Made by a program: the position numbers and the translations under genes. A stretch of 64,000 bases of DNA from Marinomonas pontica (GTDB lineage Bacteria; Pseudomonadota; Gammaproteobacteria; Pseudomonadales; Marinomonadaceae), in contig NZ_JAODTL010000022.1 in assembly GCF_026191375.1 (NCBI RefSeq), positions 186,001 to 250,000 on the forward strand. Direction: 5' to 3'. The notes beneath the pieces were generated by a model, which had not been told where the DNA came from, did no database searches, and saw only the letters and a program-made list of their open reading frames with translations. Below, piece by piece: positions 8,566-17,606 of the stretch; the stretch's first letter is position 1; every line of letters starts with the position of its first letter.

Positions 8566-9218
8566 TGCTTAGAGAATTAAAAAAGGTCGTTGAAGAGTCG
8601 GGTAAAGACGCTCAAGAATTTCAACAAACAGCGAACTTCGTAATAGCAAACCAATTTGCCAGCGCCTACAAACACGGCCAACGTAAGCATTATTTGCTAT
8701 TGGAGTCATACCAAGATTATTTCGACAACCTGTTTGACGCCTTGGGCATGAAGCTCTATATCAACGAAAATGAACGACTTGCTGGGGTATTGCCGGTTCA
8801 AAAAGAAGCGTTTGTTCGTTTGAAAACCGATGAGACGTTATTTTTGCTTGTGCTTCGCCAGATTTATGAAGAAAAAATAGAAAATTTTGAAGTGGATAAT
8901 GGTTTCGTTGCAACGAATACCCACATGATTCTAGATCGATATGTTCAGCTGGTAAAAAGAGAGATTCCAAGCGAGACACGTTTTAAAGACATTTTAGCGT
9001 TGTTTAGCCGCCACGGAGTGATCATACGAGGTAAATCTTACGAAGAAGACAGTAAGAACCAAATGATCAACATTACCCCTGTAGTGAGACTAATCGTCAC
9101 CGAAGCGTATTTGAGACAGCTAGAATCTTTTAATGGCGCAGACCCTGATGAAGACGATGTTGCCGACGCGGATTCCGATCTACAAACAGAAAACTCGCAA
9201 GAAACAAATCAAGACTAG
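8565..9218 (+). CDS. mksE: MksE (JetB-like) condensin subunit
   Basis: A 217-residue protein of the MksE/JetB type (DUF4194-like), a winged-helix KITE-type subunit that binds the kleisin. The central part (YINENERLAGVLPVQKEAFVRLK, ETLFLLVLRQIYEEKIENFEV) matches the pattern of this family, and the C-terminal ~25 residues are strongly acidic (ADPDEDDVADADSD). It starts within the mksF stop codon, so translation is coupled, and mksB follows after 9 nt. The call relies on family pattern plus operon position. Confidence 0.8.
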   Translation: MLRELKKVVEESGKDAQEFQQTANFVIANQFASAYKHGQRKHYLLLESYQDYFDNLFDALGMKLYINENERLAGVLPVQKEAFVRLKTDETLFLLVLRQIYEEKIENFEVDNGFVATNTHMILDRYVQLVKREIPSETRFKDILALFSRHGVIIRGKSYEEDSKNQMINITPVVRLIVTEAYLRQLESFNGADPDEDDVADADSDLQTENSQETNQD

Positions 9219-9227
9219 GGCCAAAAT

Positions 9228-12200
9228 ATGAAAAAGTTAAATCGCATCGTATTAGTAAATTGGTACCTACTTGGTGCAGAAGAAATTAACATCCGTGGAA
9301 ACACGGCCATTATCGGACCTACAGGGTCTGGTAAATCCTCTTTGCTTGATGCTATTCAGACCGTGCTTACAGGAGCAAGTAAGCGCCATCTAAATTACAA
9401 CGCCAGTGCAAACGATGGTAAAGCCAGCGGTCGAAGCATTCGCTCTTATATTTTGGGGATGATTGACTCCGGGCAGGCTAATGCTAAAGCATTTGGCACT
9501 CAGCCAAGACAAGATGCAACCAGCTATCTCGCTTTGGTGTTTGAGGACAGCATTACAGGCAAAGAGTCGACAGTTGGTTTGGCACTGAGTGCGTCTTTGG
9601 CATCACCAGAAGAGGACGTGCTTGGTCGTTTTGTACTGGCTAACTTCGGGGCAAGAAAATCTGACTTTATCGACGCCATGGAAGGAAAAAGCTACAAAGC
9701 CAAACCTTGGATTGAAGTGCGCGAGTCGATGAAAAAAGTGTGCTTAGATCCTTACATTAAGTCGGGCAGCGCGTCTGCGACGCAATATATAAATCGATAC
9801 CTTGAAGAATTGAGCCCAAGTTCAGATCACCTTATTACATTGGATGGCTTCCTCAAAAACTTTAAAAACGCACTTAAATTTGTCCCAATCGCGTCTCCAA
9901 CACGCTTCGTACAAGACTTTGTGTTGGCTGAAGCGCCGTTGCAAGTCGGCGCTTATCAGAAGTCATTAAATGAATACCGACACCTAGAAGCCAAGACACT
10001 TGAAGTGTCTAAACGCATTGATGACTTAAAATTGATTCAACAAGATTGCGAAAAAAAGCATCAGCAAGAGCAAAGTTCAATCAATTATCAATGGATAGCA
10101 ACCGAAGCGCGTTTTGATGAACTTGGCAGCAAGCAAGACGACATACAAGATCAGTATGAGCTGCAAAAAGAACGCGAAGAAGAAATTGAAGAAGAATTAG
10201 CAACACAAGGCAGCTTATTAAAGCAATTACAAAGCCAATTACTTCGCTTTGAACAGCAGTACGAGCACTCAGATGTTGGTTTAAAGCTACAGCAGTTGGA
10301 ACAAAATAAAAAACTACTCGTATTGCAAGGGCAGCAAGATCAAAAAGCGATTTTACAAGTTCGCCAGTTAACTTTGTTACTGTCTGCGTTGAACGCCTTT
10401 GAGGACGTATTATCAAAGGACGTCGTCAACATGGTAAAAGAGTTTTCAGCGTTTGAAGGCTTGATTAGCGAAGAAGGGCGTATCGAAGGCAATTTGAAGC
10501 CACTGACACAAAAATTGATCGCCCTTAATGATATTTTAGATAAAGAAAAATCTCAGGTGTTCGGACAACGCTCGGTTTTAAACCGGAATATTCTGAATCT
10601 AAAAGACGAATGCAAGCAGTTAGAGTCAGATGTCTCGTCCTTGAAGGGCGGTGTTAGTCCACTTTCTCAAAATACCAAACGCCTTATTGCATTGTTAAAT
10701 GACGCTAACATCACTGCGACGCCGTTAAGTCATCTTTCTGAAGTAACGGATAGAAAGTGGCAAGATGCTATTGAGGGGTATTTGGGCGCACAGCGAGAGG
10801 CGTTAATCGTCGAGCCAGAAGACGCTGAAGAGGCCATTCGAATTTTTCGTGCTCACAGGCGTCAACTAATGGGCTGTCGTGTTATTGATACAACGCAGAC
10901 ACGTCTATGGCTAAATCGTGGCGACAACCATTCCGCTTTGCGATTTATCAGGTGCAGCAATGATCATGCTCAAGCGTATTTGAATCGCCGTTTAGGCGGT
11001 ATTAAACCTGTAGAAACTGAGCGCGAACTATTGCGCGAAGACAGTGCTATGACAGCGGACGGCATGTTAAAGCTTGCTGGTACTATTTCTACGATTCGTT
11101 TCGTGCCGCATATGATGGTTGGTATCAATACTGAAGGCATGCGCGAGTCTCGGGAAAAGCAACTTGCTAACCTGAGCAGTGAGCTGATGGATTTCCTAAA
11201 AGCAGACCAGCGCCTTGAGCAAGCGGACTCATTACTTGGCCGGCTGATGGCAAACAACCAGTTTGATGCTGAATCGTTAGGAAACGCTAGTCATACTGTG
11301 ACGCGTCTCACGCAAGAATTAGAATCCGTTGATGCTGAAATAGCACAACTTCAACAGCACGATGACACAGATCTTCAAGAACGAATTGAGGAACTAAAAA
11401 TCCGTATCGCCAACGTTGAACTTGACCAAAAGAAACTGGACCGAGAACGCCAACAAATTGCAGAGCAGTTTGGTGCATTGAACACTCAGAAAAGCCAGTT
11501 AAGTTCAGCGTTAGCTGCACTTGATGAAGAACGCAATCGTCTAACATCCAACCCGAAATACGATGCAGAATTTGCCAGTGAACGATACTCTCTTCTTGAA
11601 GGTAGTATGGTTAACGGTGCGGCTATTTACAAGGAAGCCATCAGTCGGGCTGAAAAAGCCAGTGAAAAAGCCCGCAGTTTTGATCAGAAAGTCCGTAAAG
11701 AAGTGGCTGATCATTACGGTAAATATCATAACGCCAGTCTAGATAACGATGTTCAATTGGATTATTTGGAATCGAAGTTTGAAGAGTTCGAGCATTATGT
11801 TTCGTATCAAATTGATATTTTGAGTGAGACAGAATTAGCGAAATACGCTAAACGCGCTGAATTGGCTCGTAAAGAAGCGGAGGAGACATTCCGTTCAGAC
11901 TATGTTTCTAAACTCAAAGATTCTCTTGATCAAGTTGCGCACATAATTCGCGAATTAAATCACAGTCTAAAACGTCGTCCATTTAACCAAGAAATCTATC
12001 AATTTCGTTACTACCCGAACGGTGACATGAAAGACATTCTGGATTTGGTGGAACGTTTTAGTGCGCAGGATCAAGCCAATGTAGGTGGATTATTCGACCC
12101 ACACTTAAGCGATGATCCAGACCATGCACGCGCTATAGCATCGATACAAGAATTGATTTCTGATGAAGAAAAGCAGCAAGATTTAGCCGATTATCGCAAA

Positions 12201-12644
12201 TTTTATAATTTTGAAGTCGATATTTTGGATGCTGAAGGCAATAAGAAAACCACGCTGAGTCAACGTATTCAGACAGGGTCCGGTGGTGAACACCAAATCC
12301 CATTTTACTTGGCAATTGCGGCGGCTTTGTCTACGACGTATCGTTTACATGAAACCATGGATGGCGAAATTGTTGGCGGTTTCTCATTGGCCATGTTTGA
12401 TGAAGCGTTCAATAAAATTGACATGGTGAAAACCTCTACGTGTATGGGCTTTATGAAAGACATTGGCCTTCAAGTGATCGCGGCAGCACCAGATGATAAG
12501 CGCGCGGTTATGGCGGCGAATATGGATACAATAATCAGTGTTTGGCGTGAAGGTGGGGCGGTATCGATTGACGTTGCCTACCCTAAAGAAAAGGGGCAAG
12601 TGTTGCTGAACGGGCAATTAGACACGCTTCCCACACCAGCATAA
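9228..12644 (+). CDS. mksB: MksB (JetC-like) SMC-family ATPase
   Basis: A 1138-residue SMC-like ATPase. Walker A is GPTGSGKS at residues 30-37. A long coiled coil fills about 260-470 and 650-900, around a hinge-like globular part (about 480-640). The C-terminal head has the ABC signature TGSGGEHQ (near residue 1018) and Walker B LAMFDEAFNKID (Asp1058-Glu1059). Such proteins load on DNA and extrude or trap loops. In Wadjet the same core (JetC) works with the JetD nuclease against plasmids; no JetD/MksG gene follows. bolA starts 10 nt downstream, so the operon continues. Confidence 0.88.
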   Translation: MKKLNRIVLVNWYLLGAEEINIRGNTAIIGPTGSGKSSLLDAIQTVLTGASKRHLNYNASANDGKASGRSIRSYILGMIDSGQANAKAFGTQPRQDATSYLALVFEDSITGKESTVGLALSASLASPEEDVLGRFVLANFGARKSDFIDAMEGKSYKAKPWIEVRESMKKVCLDPYIKSGSASATQYINRYLEELSPSSDHLITLDGFLKNFKNALKFVPIASPTRFVQDFVLAEAPLQVGAYQKSLNEYRHLEAKTLEVSKRIDDLKLIQQDCEKKHQQEQSSINYQWIATEARFDELGSKQDDIQDQYELQKEREEEIEEELATQGSLLKQLQSQLLRFEQQYEHSDVGLKLQQLEQNKKLLVLQGQQDQKAILQVRQLTLLLSALNAFEDVLSKDVVNMVKEFSAFEGLISEEGRIEGNLKPLTQKLIALNDILDKEKSQVFGQRSVLNRNILNLKDECKQLESDVSSLKGGVSPLSQNTKRLIALLNDANITATPLSHLSEVTDRKWQDAIEGYLGAQREALIVEPEDAEEAIRIFRAHRRQLMGCRVIDTTQTRLWLNRGDNHSALRFIRCSNDHAQAYLNRRLGGIKPVETERELLREDSAMTADGMLKLAGTISTIRFVPHMMVGINTEGMRESREKQLANLSSELMDFLKADQRLEQADSLLGRLMANNQFDAESLGNASHTVTRLTQELESVDAEIAQLQQHDDTDLQERIEELKIRIANVELDQKKLDRERQQIAEQFGALNTQKSQLSSALAALDEERNRLTSNPKYDAEFASERYSLLEGSMVNGAAIYKEAISRAEKASEKARSFDQKVRKEVADHYGKYHNASLDNDVQLDYLESKFEEFEHYVSYQIDILSETELAKYAKRAELARKEAEETFRSDYVSKLKDSLDQVAHIIRELNHSLKRRPFNQEIYQFRYYPNGDMKDILDLVERFSAQDQANVGGLFDPHLSDDPDHARAIASIQELISDEEKQQDLADYRKFYNFEVDILDAEGNKKTTLSQRIQTGSGGEHQIPFYLAIAAALSTTYRLHETMDGEIVGGFSLAMFDEAFNKIDMVKTSTCMGFMKDIGLQVIAAAPDDKRAVMAANMDTIISVWREGGAVSIDVAYPKEKGQVLLNGQLDTLPTPA

Positions 12645-12654
12645 TGGAGTTTCT

Positions 12655-12960
12655 ATGTTGATACAGAATCAGATAGACCAACGCCTTAAAGATCACCTTA
12701 ACATTTATGATATGACTCTCGAGAATGAGAGTCATATGCATAATGTTCCTGTTGGAAGTGAATCGCACTTTAAGCTTGTATTGGTCAGTGATGACTTTCA
12801 AGGCAAACGCCTAGTCCAGCGACATCAGTTGATTTATGGCGCCTTAAAAGAGGAAATGACACAAATACATGCCCTTGCTATGCATTTGTATACAATCAAA
12901 GAATGGCAAGATCGTCAATCGCTTGCACCCATTTCCCCAAAATGCCACGGAGGTGAGTAG
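12655..12960 (+). CDS. bolA: BolA-family protein
   Basis: A 101-residue BolA protein. The core SESHFKLVLVSDDFQGKRLVQRHQLIYGAL and the C-terminal HALAMHLYTIKEW match E. coli BolA closely, including the conserved His in the HALA helix used for [2Fe-2S] sharing with monothiol glutaredoxins. BolA proteins link iron-sulfur trafficking with morphology, biofilm and stress responses. A good ribosome site (TGGAG) precedes the ATG. It sits 10 nt after mksB, suggesting co-transcription with the condensin genes. Confidence 0.92.
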   Translation: MLIQNQIDQRLKDHLNIYDMTLENESHMHNVPVGSESHFKLVLVSDDFQGKRLVQRHQLIYGALKEEMTQIHALAMHLYTIKEWQDRQSLAPISPKCHGGE

Positions 12961-12984
12961 GCGAACAGTCTACTCGATGAGCCA

Positions 12985-13287
12985 ATGAGTATTAGCGTAG
13001 CTATCAATGACGAAAGCGATCAGGTTGTTATCACGATAGTGGGAAGCTTTGACTTCTCGTTGTTTAATGACTTTCGTGAATCTTACTCGGATCTCACTAG
13101 ACGCTATAACACATACATAGTTGACATGAGTATGGTTGAATATTTAGACAGTGCAGCACTGGGTATGTTGCTTAGCATGAGGAATGCGATTGATGCTGAG
13201 TGTCATATTCAATTAAAAGGGGCCAATGATTTCATTAAAAACATTCTAATGATTTCTCGTTTTGATAAGCGCTTTGACATTGTATAA
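12985..13287 (+). CDS. hsbA: HsbA-like STAS-domain anti-anti-sigma factor
   Basis: A 100-residue STAS protein. The phospho-acceptor serine is Ser56 in MVEYLDSAALGML, the same residue number as in Pseudomonas aeruginosa HsbA. There HsbA switches between the anti-sigma factor FlgM and the diguanylate cyclase HsbD, choosing swimming or biofilm formation. The next gene is an HsbR-like phosphatase, as in Pseudomonas. The assignment is strong for the family; the partner proteins in this organism are inferred. Confidence 0.85.
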   Translation: MSISVAINDESDQVVITIVGSFDFSLFNDFRESYSDLTRRYNTYIVDMSMVEYLDSAALGMLLSMRNAIDAECHIQLKGANDFIKNILMISRFDKRFDIV

Positions 13288-13297
13288 GGCGAAATAG

Positions 13298-14445
13298 ATG
13301 AAATTATTATGCGTAGACAGTGAGTTAGTTTATCGCGAAATTATTTCTTTGTGCGCCGAAAAAGCGGGAGTGCTGGTTAAAACCGTAGATAACTTTGACG
13401 ATGCTGCCGCCGCCTTTGTTGAATTTGCGCCTGATATTGTGACGTTAGACGTGATCATAAAAGGTGGCAATGGCCTAGATTTAGTTAAAAAGCTTAAATC
13501 TCTAGCTGGACATCGTTTTGTGCCCATTATCTTTCTTGCATCGCAAACGTCAGACCCGGTTATGGACAGTTGCTTTAAAAACGGCGCTGATGATTTCATT
13601 CCAAAGCCGTTCAACGAAGTATTGTTTAATATTCGTTTAAAAACTCATATGCGGCATGTCGAATTGATTAAAGAGATGTATCGCAAAAACAAAGCGCTGA
13701 CTTTCTATCAAACTGTGATTGAACGCGAACATGAAATGGCGCATCACGTTTTGGATCATATCCAAACACGCAGTGAGCAGAATTCAGAAAGCGTTGCTAT
13801 TACAAGGCTGTCGGCGGCCAGCTTTAATGGTGATTTGGCATTGGTAAAAACACGCGCTGATGGTGCGCGTTTGGTTTTTGTCGGCGACTTCACTGGTCAT
13901 GGCTTACCGGCATCCATTGGCGCTTTACCGGTGATGCAGGCTTTTTTGACGCTGTCGATGATTTGGATGGCATTAATAAATTGGCCAGTAAAATAAACCG
14001 AATACTCCTCAGCGTTTTGCCAGACTATATGTTTTGTGCGGGATACATCATGCTGATAACGACCTTTGGTAAAATCACCTATTGGGGAGGAGGCATGCCC
14101 AATGCGTTTATTCGTAGAGTGTCTGGTCATCTTGACTTATTGCGATCGTCCCATATGCCGTTGGGGGTATTGTCTGCGGAAGAGTTTGAATCCGACCTTC
14201 AAGAAACCGAGCTTTTGGCTGGTGATACCTTGATTATTATTTCTGATGGTGTACTAGAGTTAAAAAATGCTTCTAATGAAATGCTTGGAAGTGATAGAAC
14301 TCAGTCAGTTATTCAAGAATCATATTCTCAAGTGAGCTTATTAAACGCTCAGAAGACCGCAGAAAAAAGGCTGGCAGAATACCGTGGGGAAACCGAGCAG
14401 CTTGACGATATAACACTTGTCGCGTTACGCAACACCTGCCTGTGA
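13298..14445 (+). pseudogene. hsbR: HsbR-like response regulator / PP2C phosphatase with a frame break (possible -1 frameshift)
   Basis: The first frame encodes a receiver domain (Asp51 in DIVTLDVI; KPF near residue 105) and the start of a PP2C/SpoIIE phosphatase (FVGDFTGHGLPASIGALPVMQAF), then stops at 13996. The rest of the phosphatase, from DAVDDLDGINKLASK to LDDITLVALRN, lies in the -1 frame and ends at 14445. The frames join at the T6 run 13942-13947. The codons there read gcT TTT TTG, a U UUU UUG heptamer, and a -1 slip gives the intact sequence exactly. HsbR in Pseudomonas controls HsbA phosphorylation. The break could be an indel error, a mutation or genuine slippage. Confidence 0.75.
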
Positions 14446-14460
14446 TGCACAGACAGGTGT
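14432..14460 (+). terminator. GC-rich hairpin at the 3' end of hsbR (weak terminator candidate)
   Basis: ACACCTG.CTGTG pairs with CACAG.CAGGTGT around a short loop that includes the hsbR stop codon. There is no T run, so it is either a weak terminator or an mRNA-end stabiliser between convergent genes. Confidence 0.45.
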
Positions 14461-14469
14461 CTATTGAAC

Positions 14470-15117
14470 TTATCGTTTCCCGCCTTTTTTCTTGTTCTTG
14501 TTGCCTTGTGTTTTTGCTTTAGGTTGCGCCTTTGGGAAAGGGCGTTTTTCAGGCTCGGTTCGCAATACCAAAAACAAATCCGTGACGACTTCAGGAATCT
14601 GAGCAATACACGAATTGGTTAACTTTTCACTTTCACGAATTTGAACCACTTCTTCGTCATCAAATAAATCGGAAGCGACCATAATAGGAAGAAGTAATTC
14701 TGCAACGACTTCTTCTTTTTCCGACTCGAACCATTGGTTTTCTGTCATGAAAACGCCTTCCATGAAGCCCGTCGCCCATTCTTGTAGTTCACTTAATTCC
14801 TCAGGAGAGCTTCCCATTTCTAGCTCGCAAGGAATTAAAAAGCCTTCTTCTGATTCTAACTCTTTCTGAATATCAACAAACAAGCGAGATAAATACTGAA
14901 GAATTTGCTTCTCTTGCTTTTCATTTTCGAATGTTGGTGTGTCTTCGAAGATGACGGGTAACCATTTATCTTCCGTTATCGGAGTAGGGCAAATAGAAAG
15001 AGCGGTCAAAAAGCCATGAGCCATCACAAAGTTCTGACATTCCTCATGAACCTGATCAGAATCCAAAAAATTTTCTAACGTCTCTAGCTCAAGGTCATCA
15101 AGAGGTTGGTGTGCCAT
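14470..15117 (-). CDS. UPF0149 (YecA/YgfB) family protein
   Basis: A 215-residue acidic protein of the UPF0149 family: LDDLELETLENFLDS at the start, MAHGFLTALSICPTPI, and LQEWATGFMEGVF in the middle are typical. The C-terminus is a basic Lys/Gly-rich tail (GNKNKKKGGKR) without the zinc-binding SEC-C motif present in some YecA proteins. Function in the family is poorly defined. GGGGA lies 9 nt before the chosen ATG; an upstream start at 15138 would swallow it. The gene is divergent from recQ. Confidence 0.8.
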   Translation of the reverse strand: MAHQPLDDLELETLENFLDSDQVHEECQNFVMAHGFLTALSICPTPITEDKWLPVIFEDTPTFENEKQEKQILQYLSRLFVDIQKELESEEGFLIPCELEMGSSPEELSELQEWATGFMEGVFMTENQWFESEKEEVVAELLLPIMVASDLFDDEEVVQIRESEKLTNSCIAQIPEVVTDLFLVLRTEPEKRPFPKAQPKAKTQGNKNKKKGGKR

Positions 15118-15213
15118 GTAAATGTTTCCCCAATACAAATTAAGTGTCCGATTCTAGCGAAAACAGGGCGAAAAATCGATGCAGAAAGTGACGGGTTAAG
15201 AGATAATTCACAA

Positions 15214-16965
15214 ATGAATGAAAAGACTCTCACACTTTCCCGTTTAGGCTACTCCGAATATCGTCCCTTGCAAGAAAAGGCGATCGATGCTTTGTGCGAA
15301 GGGAAAGATGTATTGCTCGCTGCGCCTACCGGCGGTGGGAAATCATTGGTGTATCAGGCAGCAGGGCTGATCCGAAACGGTGTGGCCATTGTTGTCAGCC
15401 CACTATTGTCTTTAATGTCTCAACAAGTAGAAGAGTTAAACAAAAAAGGGATTAGAGCTAAATTCCTAAATTCGACCTTAAACCCAGGCGAGCAAGACGA
15501 TTTGGTATGGGCGTTGCGTCATCAGCACATCGATTTACTCTACTTATCACCAGAAAAATTAGTGCAGCCATCTGTTATTGGCTTCTTGCACAGTTTTGAT
15601 ATCGCCTTATTTGCCATCGATGAAGCGCATTGTATTTCTCAGTGGGGGCGATTTTTCAGACCGGAATACAGCCAATTAGGACAACTTAAGCAGGCTTTTC
15701 CAGACATCCCTATCATTGCTCTGACAGGGACAGTTGATCAAAATACCATTCAGACAATTCAAACCTCGTTAAATTTGACCGATTGTCATGTGTTGCGAAG
15801 CAGTTTTGACCGAACAAATATAAAGATTCATATTGCGCAAAAGCGAAAAGCGAAACAGCAATTGTTGTACTTTCTGCATCATGAAGTACCCGGTGAAACG
15901 GGTATCGTCTACTGTCGTTCTCGTAAAAAAACAGAAGAAATCGCAGGTTGGCTAACCTCACTCGGGCTGCCAAGTTTAAGCTATCATGCTGCTATGTCAG
16001 ATCAAGACAAACACACAAATCACCGTCTTTTCGCGGAACGACATGGCACTATCATGGTTGCCACAACCGCTTATGGAATGGGCATCGATATCGCTCATGT
16101 TCGATTTGTTGTGCATTTGGATTTACCCAACAGCCCTGAAGCCTATTTTCAAGAAGTTGGTCGAGCCGGACGAGATGGTAAGCCCGCTAAATCACTGCTT
16201 TTATATGGTTTGCAGGATATGTTACAGGCGCAACAGTTAGTGTCTTTTCACGAAGAAACAGACGCTCAACACCTGAATAATTTGTTTTATATTCTCGAAA
16301 ATCGAGGGTGTAGAAGGCAAAACTTGTTGTCTCATTTCGATGAAAAAATTGACGCTTGCCAGCATTGTGACCGATGTTTGTCTAATCGCGCCGAACAAAA
16401 TATGACGATTGCCAGCCAAAAATTACTGTCGTTGATTTATCATACACGGGGCGTACAACCTTTCTCTTTGTTGATACAAGTCTTGCTAGGCAAAAGGACG
16501 AAAGCGGTTTTATCCGCCAAAGCAGAGAGTTTACCTTTGTTCGGTAAAGGCAAAGAATTGAGCGAGGCTCAATGGAAGTCCGTCGTACGACATCTTATTG
16601 CGTTTGAATACATTACAATTGGTTCATCCCACACATTTACGGTTCAAATTAACGAAAAATCTCGGACAGTGCTTCAGGGCAAAGAGCAAATAATCGTTCC
16701 TAACGAACAATACTATCCCACTATGGAAGAAGATCAGATCGGTCGAGAAGCACTACGATGGCACAAGGTTTTAGCTTGGAAATCCACCAGTGAAACAAAC
16801 AAACTGAGTGACACCCAATTAAGACTTATTTGTTCGCAAAGACCTAAGTCCGTAGCCTCATTGAGTCGATTGACTGGATTATCTAAAGAATATTTCGTTG
16901 ATTTTGCGGAAGACTTGATCAAGTTGGTAAATGACATTGATTCCGAAGAGGTTGTTTCTGGATGA
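15214..16965 (+). CDS. RecQ-family ATP-dependent DNA helicase
   Basis: A 583-residue 3'-5' DNA helicase. Walker A is APTGGGKS (Lys43), the DEAH box is at Asp136, motif VI lies in EVGRAGRDGKP, and a four-cysteine zinc region (CRRQNLLSHFDEKIDAC, CDRC) is present. An HRDC-like domain ends the protein (LRWHKVLAWKS). The aromatic-rich loop after the DEAH box reads QWGRFFRPEY rather than the usual QWGHDFRPEY. The ATG at 15214 has AGAGA about 10 nt upstream. Its stop overlaps the sprT start (ATGA). Its size and loop change suggest a RecQ paralogue rather than certainly the main RecQ. Confidence 0.85.
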   Translation: MNEKTLTLSRLGYSEYRPLQEKAIDALCEGKDVLLAAPTGGGKSLVYQAAGLIRNGVAIVVSPLLSLMSQQVEELNKKGIRAKFLNSTLNPGEQDDLVWALRHQHIDLLYLSPEKLVQPSVIGFLHSFDIALFAIDEAHCISQWGRFFRPEYSQLGQLKQAFPDIPIIALTGTVDQNTIQTIQTSLNLTDCHVLRSSFDRTNIKIHIAQKRKAKQQLLYFLHHEVPGETGIVYCRSRKKTEEIAGWLTSLGLPSLSYHAAMSDQDKHTNHRLFAERHGTIMVATTAYGMGIDIAHVRFVVHLDLPNSPEAYFQEVGRAGRDGKPAKSLLLYGLQDMLQAQQLVSFHEETDAQHLNNLFYILENRGCRRQNLLSHFDEKIDACQHCDRCLSNRAEQNMTIASQKLLSLIYHTRGVQPFSLLIQVLLGKRTKAVLSAKAESLPLFGKGKELSEAQWKSVVRHLIAFEYITIGSSHTFTVQINEKSRTVLQGKEQIIVPNEQYYPTMEEDQIGREALRWHKVLAWKSTSETNKLSDTQLRLICSQRPKSVASLSRLTGLSKEYFVDFAEDLIKLVNDIDSEEVVSG

Positions 16966-17486
16966 ATGCACTATCAAGAAAAGCACGACACAGCCTCGAA
17001 GAAGAAGCCTTAGAATACATCAACAACAAAGTTGAGTCCTGTTTTGAAAGGGCGGATGTGTTTTTTAATAATCGATTTAGGCGGCCTGTTTGTAACCTTA
17101 AACAACGCGGAAGGGCTGCAGGAACCGCACACCTGCAAAAGAACGAGCTGCGTTTTAATGTGTATATGTATCAACAAAACCCAAGTGAATTTATGGATAC
17201 CGTAGTCCCTCATGAAGTAGCGCATTTAATCGTTTATCAAATATATGGCAATACAGTTAAACCGCATGGGAAAGAGTGGCAAGCGGTGATGATTAAAATC
17301 TACGGGCTTAGGCCTAACCGTACACACACATTTGATACACCACCGCAAAAACAAGCGTACGAATACCAATGTTCATGCCAAAAGCATCAATTTAGTAAAC
17401 AGCGTCATAGTCGAGCGCAGAAAGGAACTGAGTATATCTGTAAGGGCTGTAAATCAACCTTACAGTTTGTAGACAAAAGCAAGTAA
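16962..17486 (+). CDS. sprT: SprT-family zinc metalloprotease-like protein
   Basis: A 174-residue SprT protein. The HExxH zinc motif is His84-Glu85-xx-His88 in VVPHEVAHLI, followed by a conserved HGKEWQAVM. The C-terminus carries a zinc ribbon, with cysteines in YQCSCQKH and YICKGCKS. The family is related to eukaryotic Spartan, which cleaves DNA-protein crosslinks, but the bacterial role is not settled. The 4-nt overlap with the upstream RecQ helicase suggests a shared role in DNA repair. Confidence 0.88.
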   Translation: MNALSRKARHSLEEEALEYINNKVESCFERADVFFNNRFRRPVCNLKQRGRAAGTAHLQKNELRFNVYMYQQNPSEFMDTVVPHEVAHLIVYQIYGNTVKPHGKEWQAVMIKIYGLRPNRTHTFDTPPQKQAYEYQCSCQKHQFSKQRHSRAQKGTEYICKGCKSTLQFVDKSK

Positions 17487-17606
17487 TAAGCCATCCTTCT
17501 CCTTGTAATAATGAATTTTCATGCACATTTGCCTTATGTTCTTCATTTTTGATGCGATTCCAGCCTCCTTATAGTAAGATGAGCCCGTTTTGTTTACAGC
17601 GTATAT

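Noticed and set aside
12655-12960. JetD/MksG as fourth gene of the condensin operon
   Set aside because: The gene after mksB is clearly BolA (HALAMHLYTIKEW), with no toprim or nuclease motif.
14432-14460. Strong intrinsic terminator after hsbR
   Set aside because: The hairpin is good but no T run follows, so it is listed only as a weak candidate.
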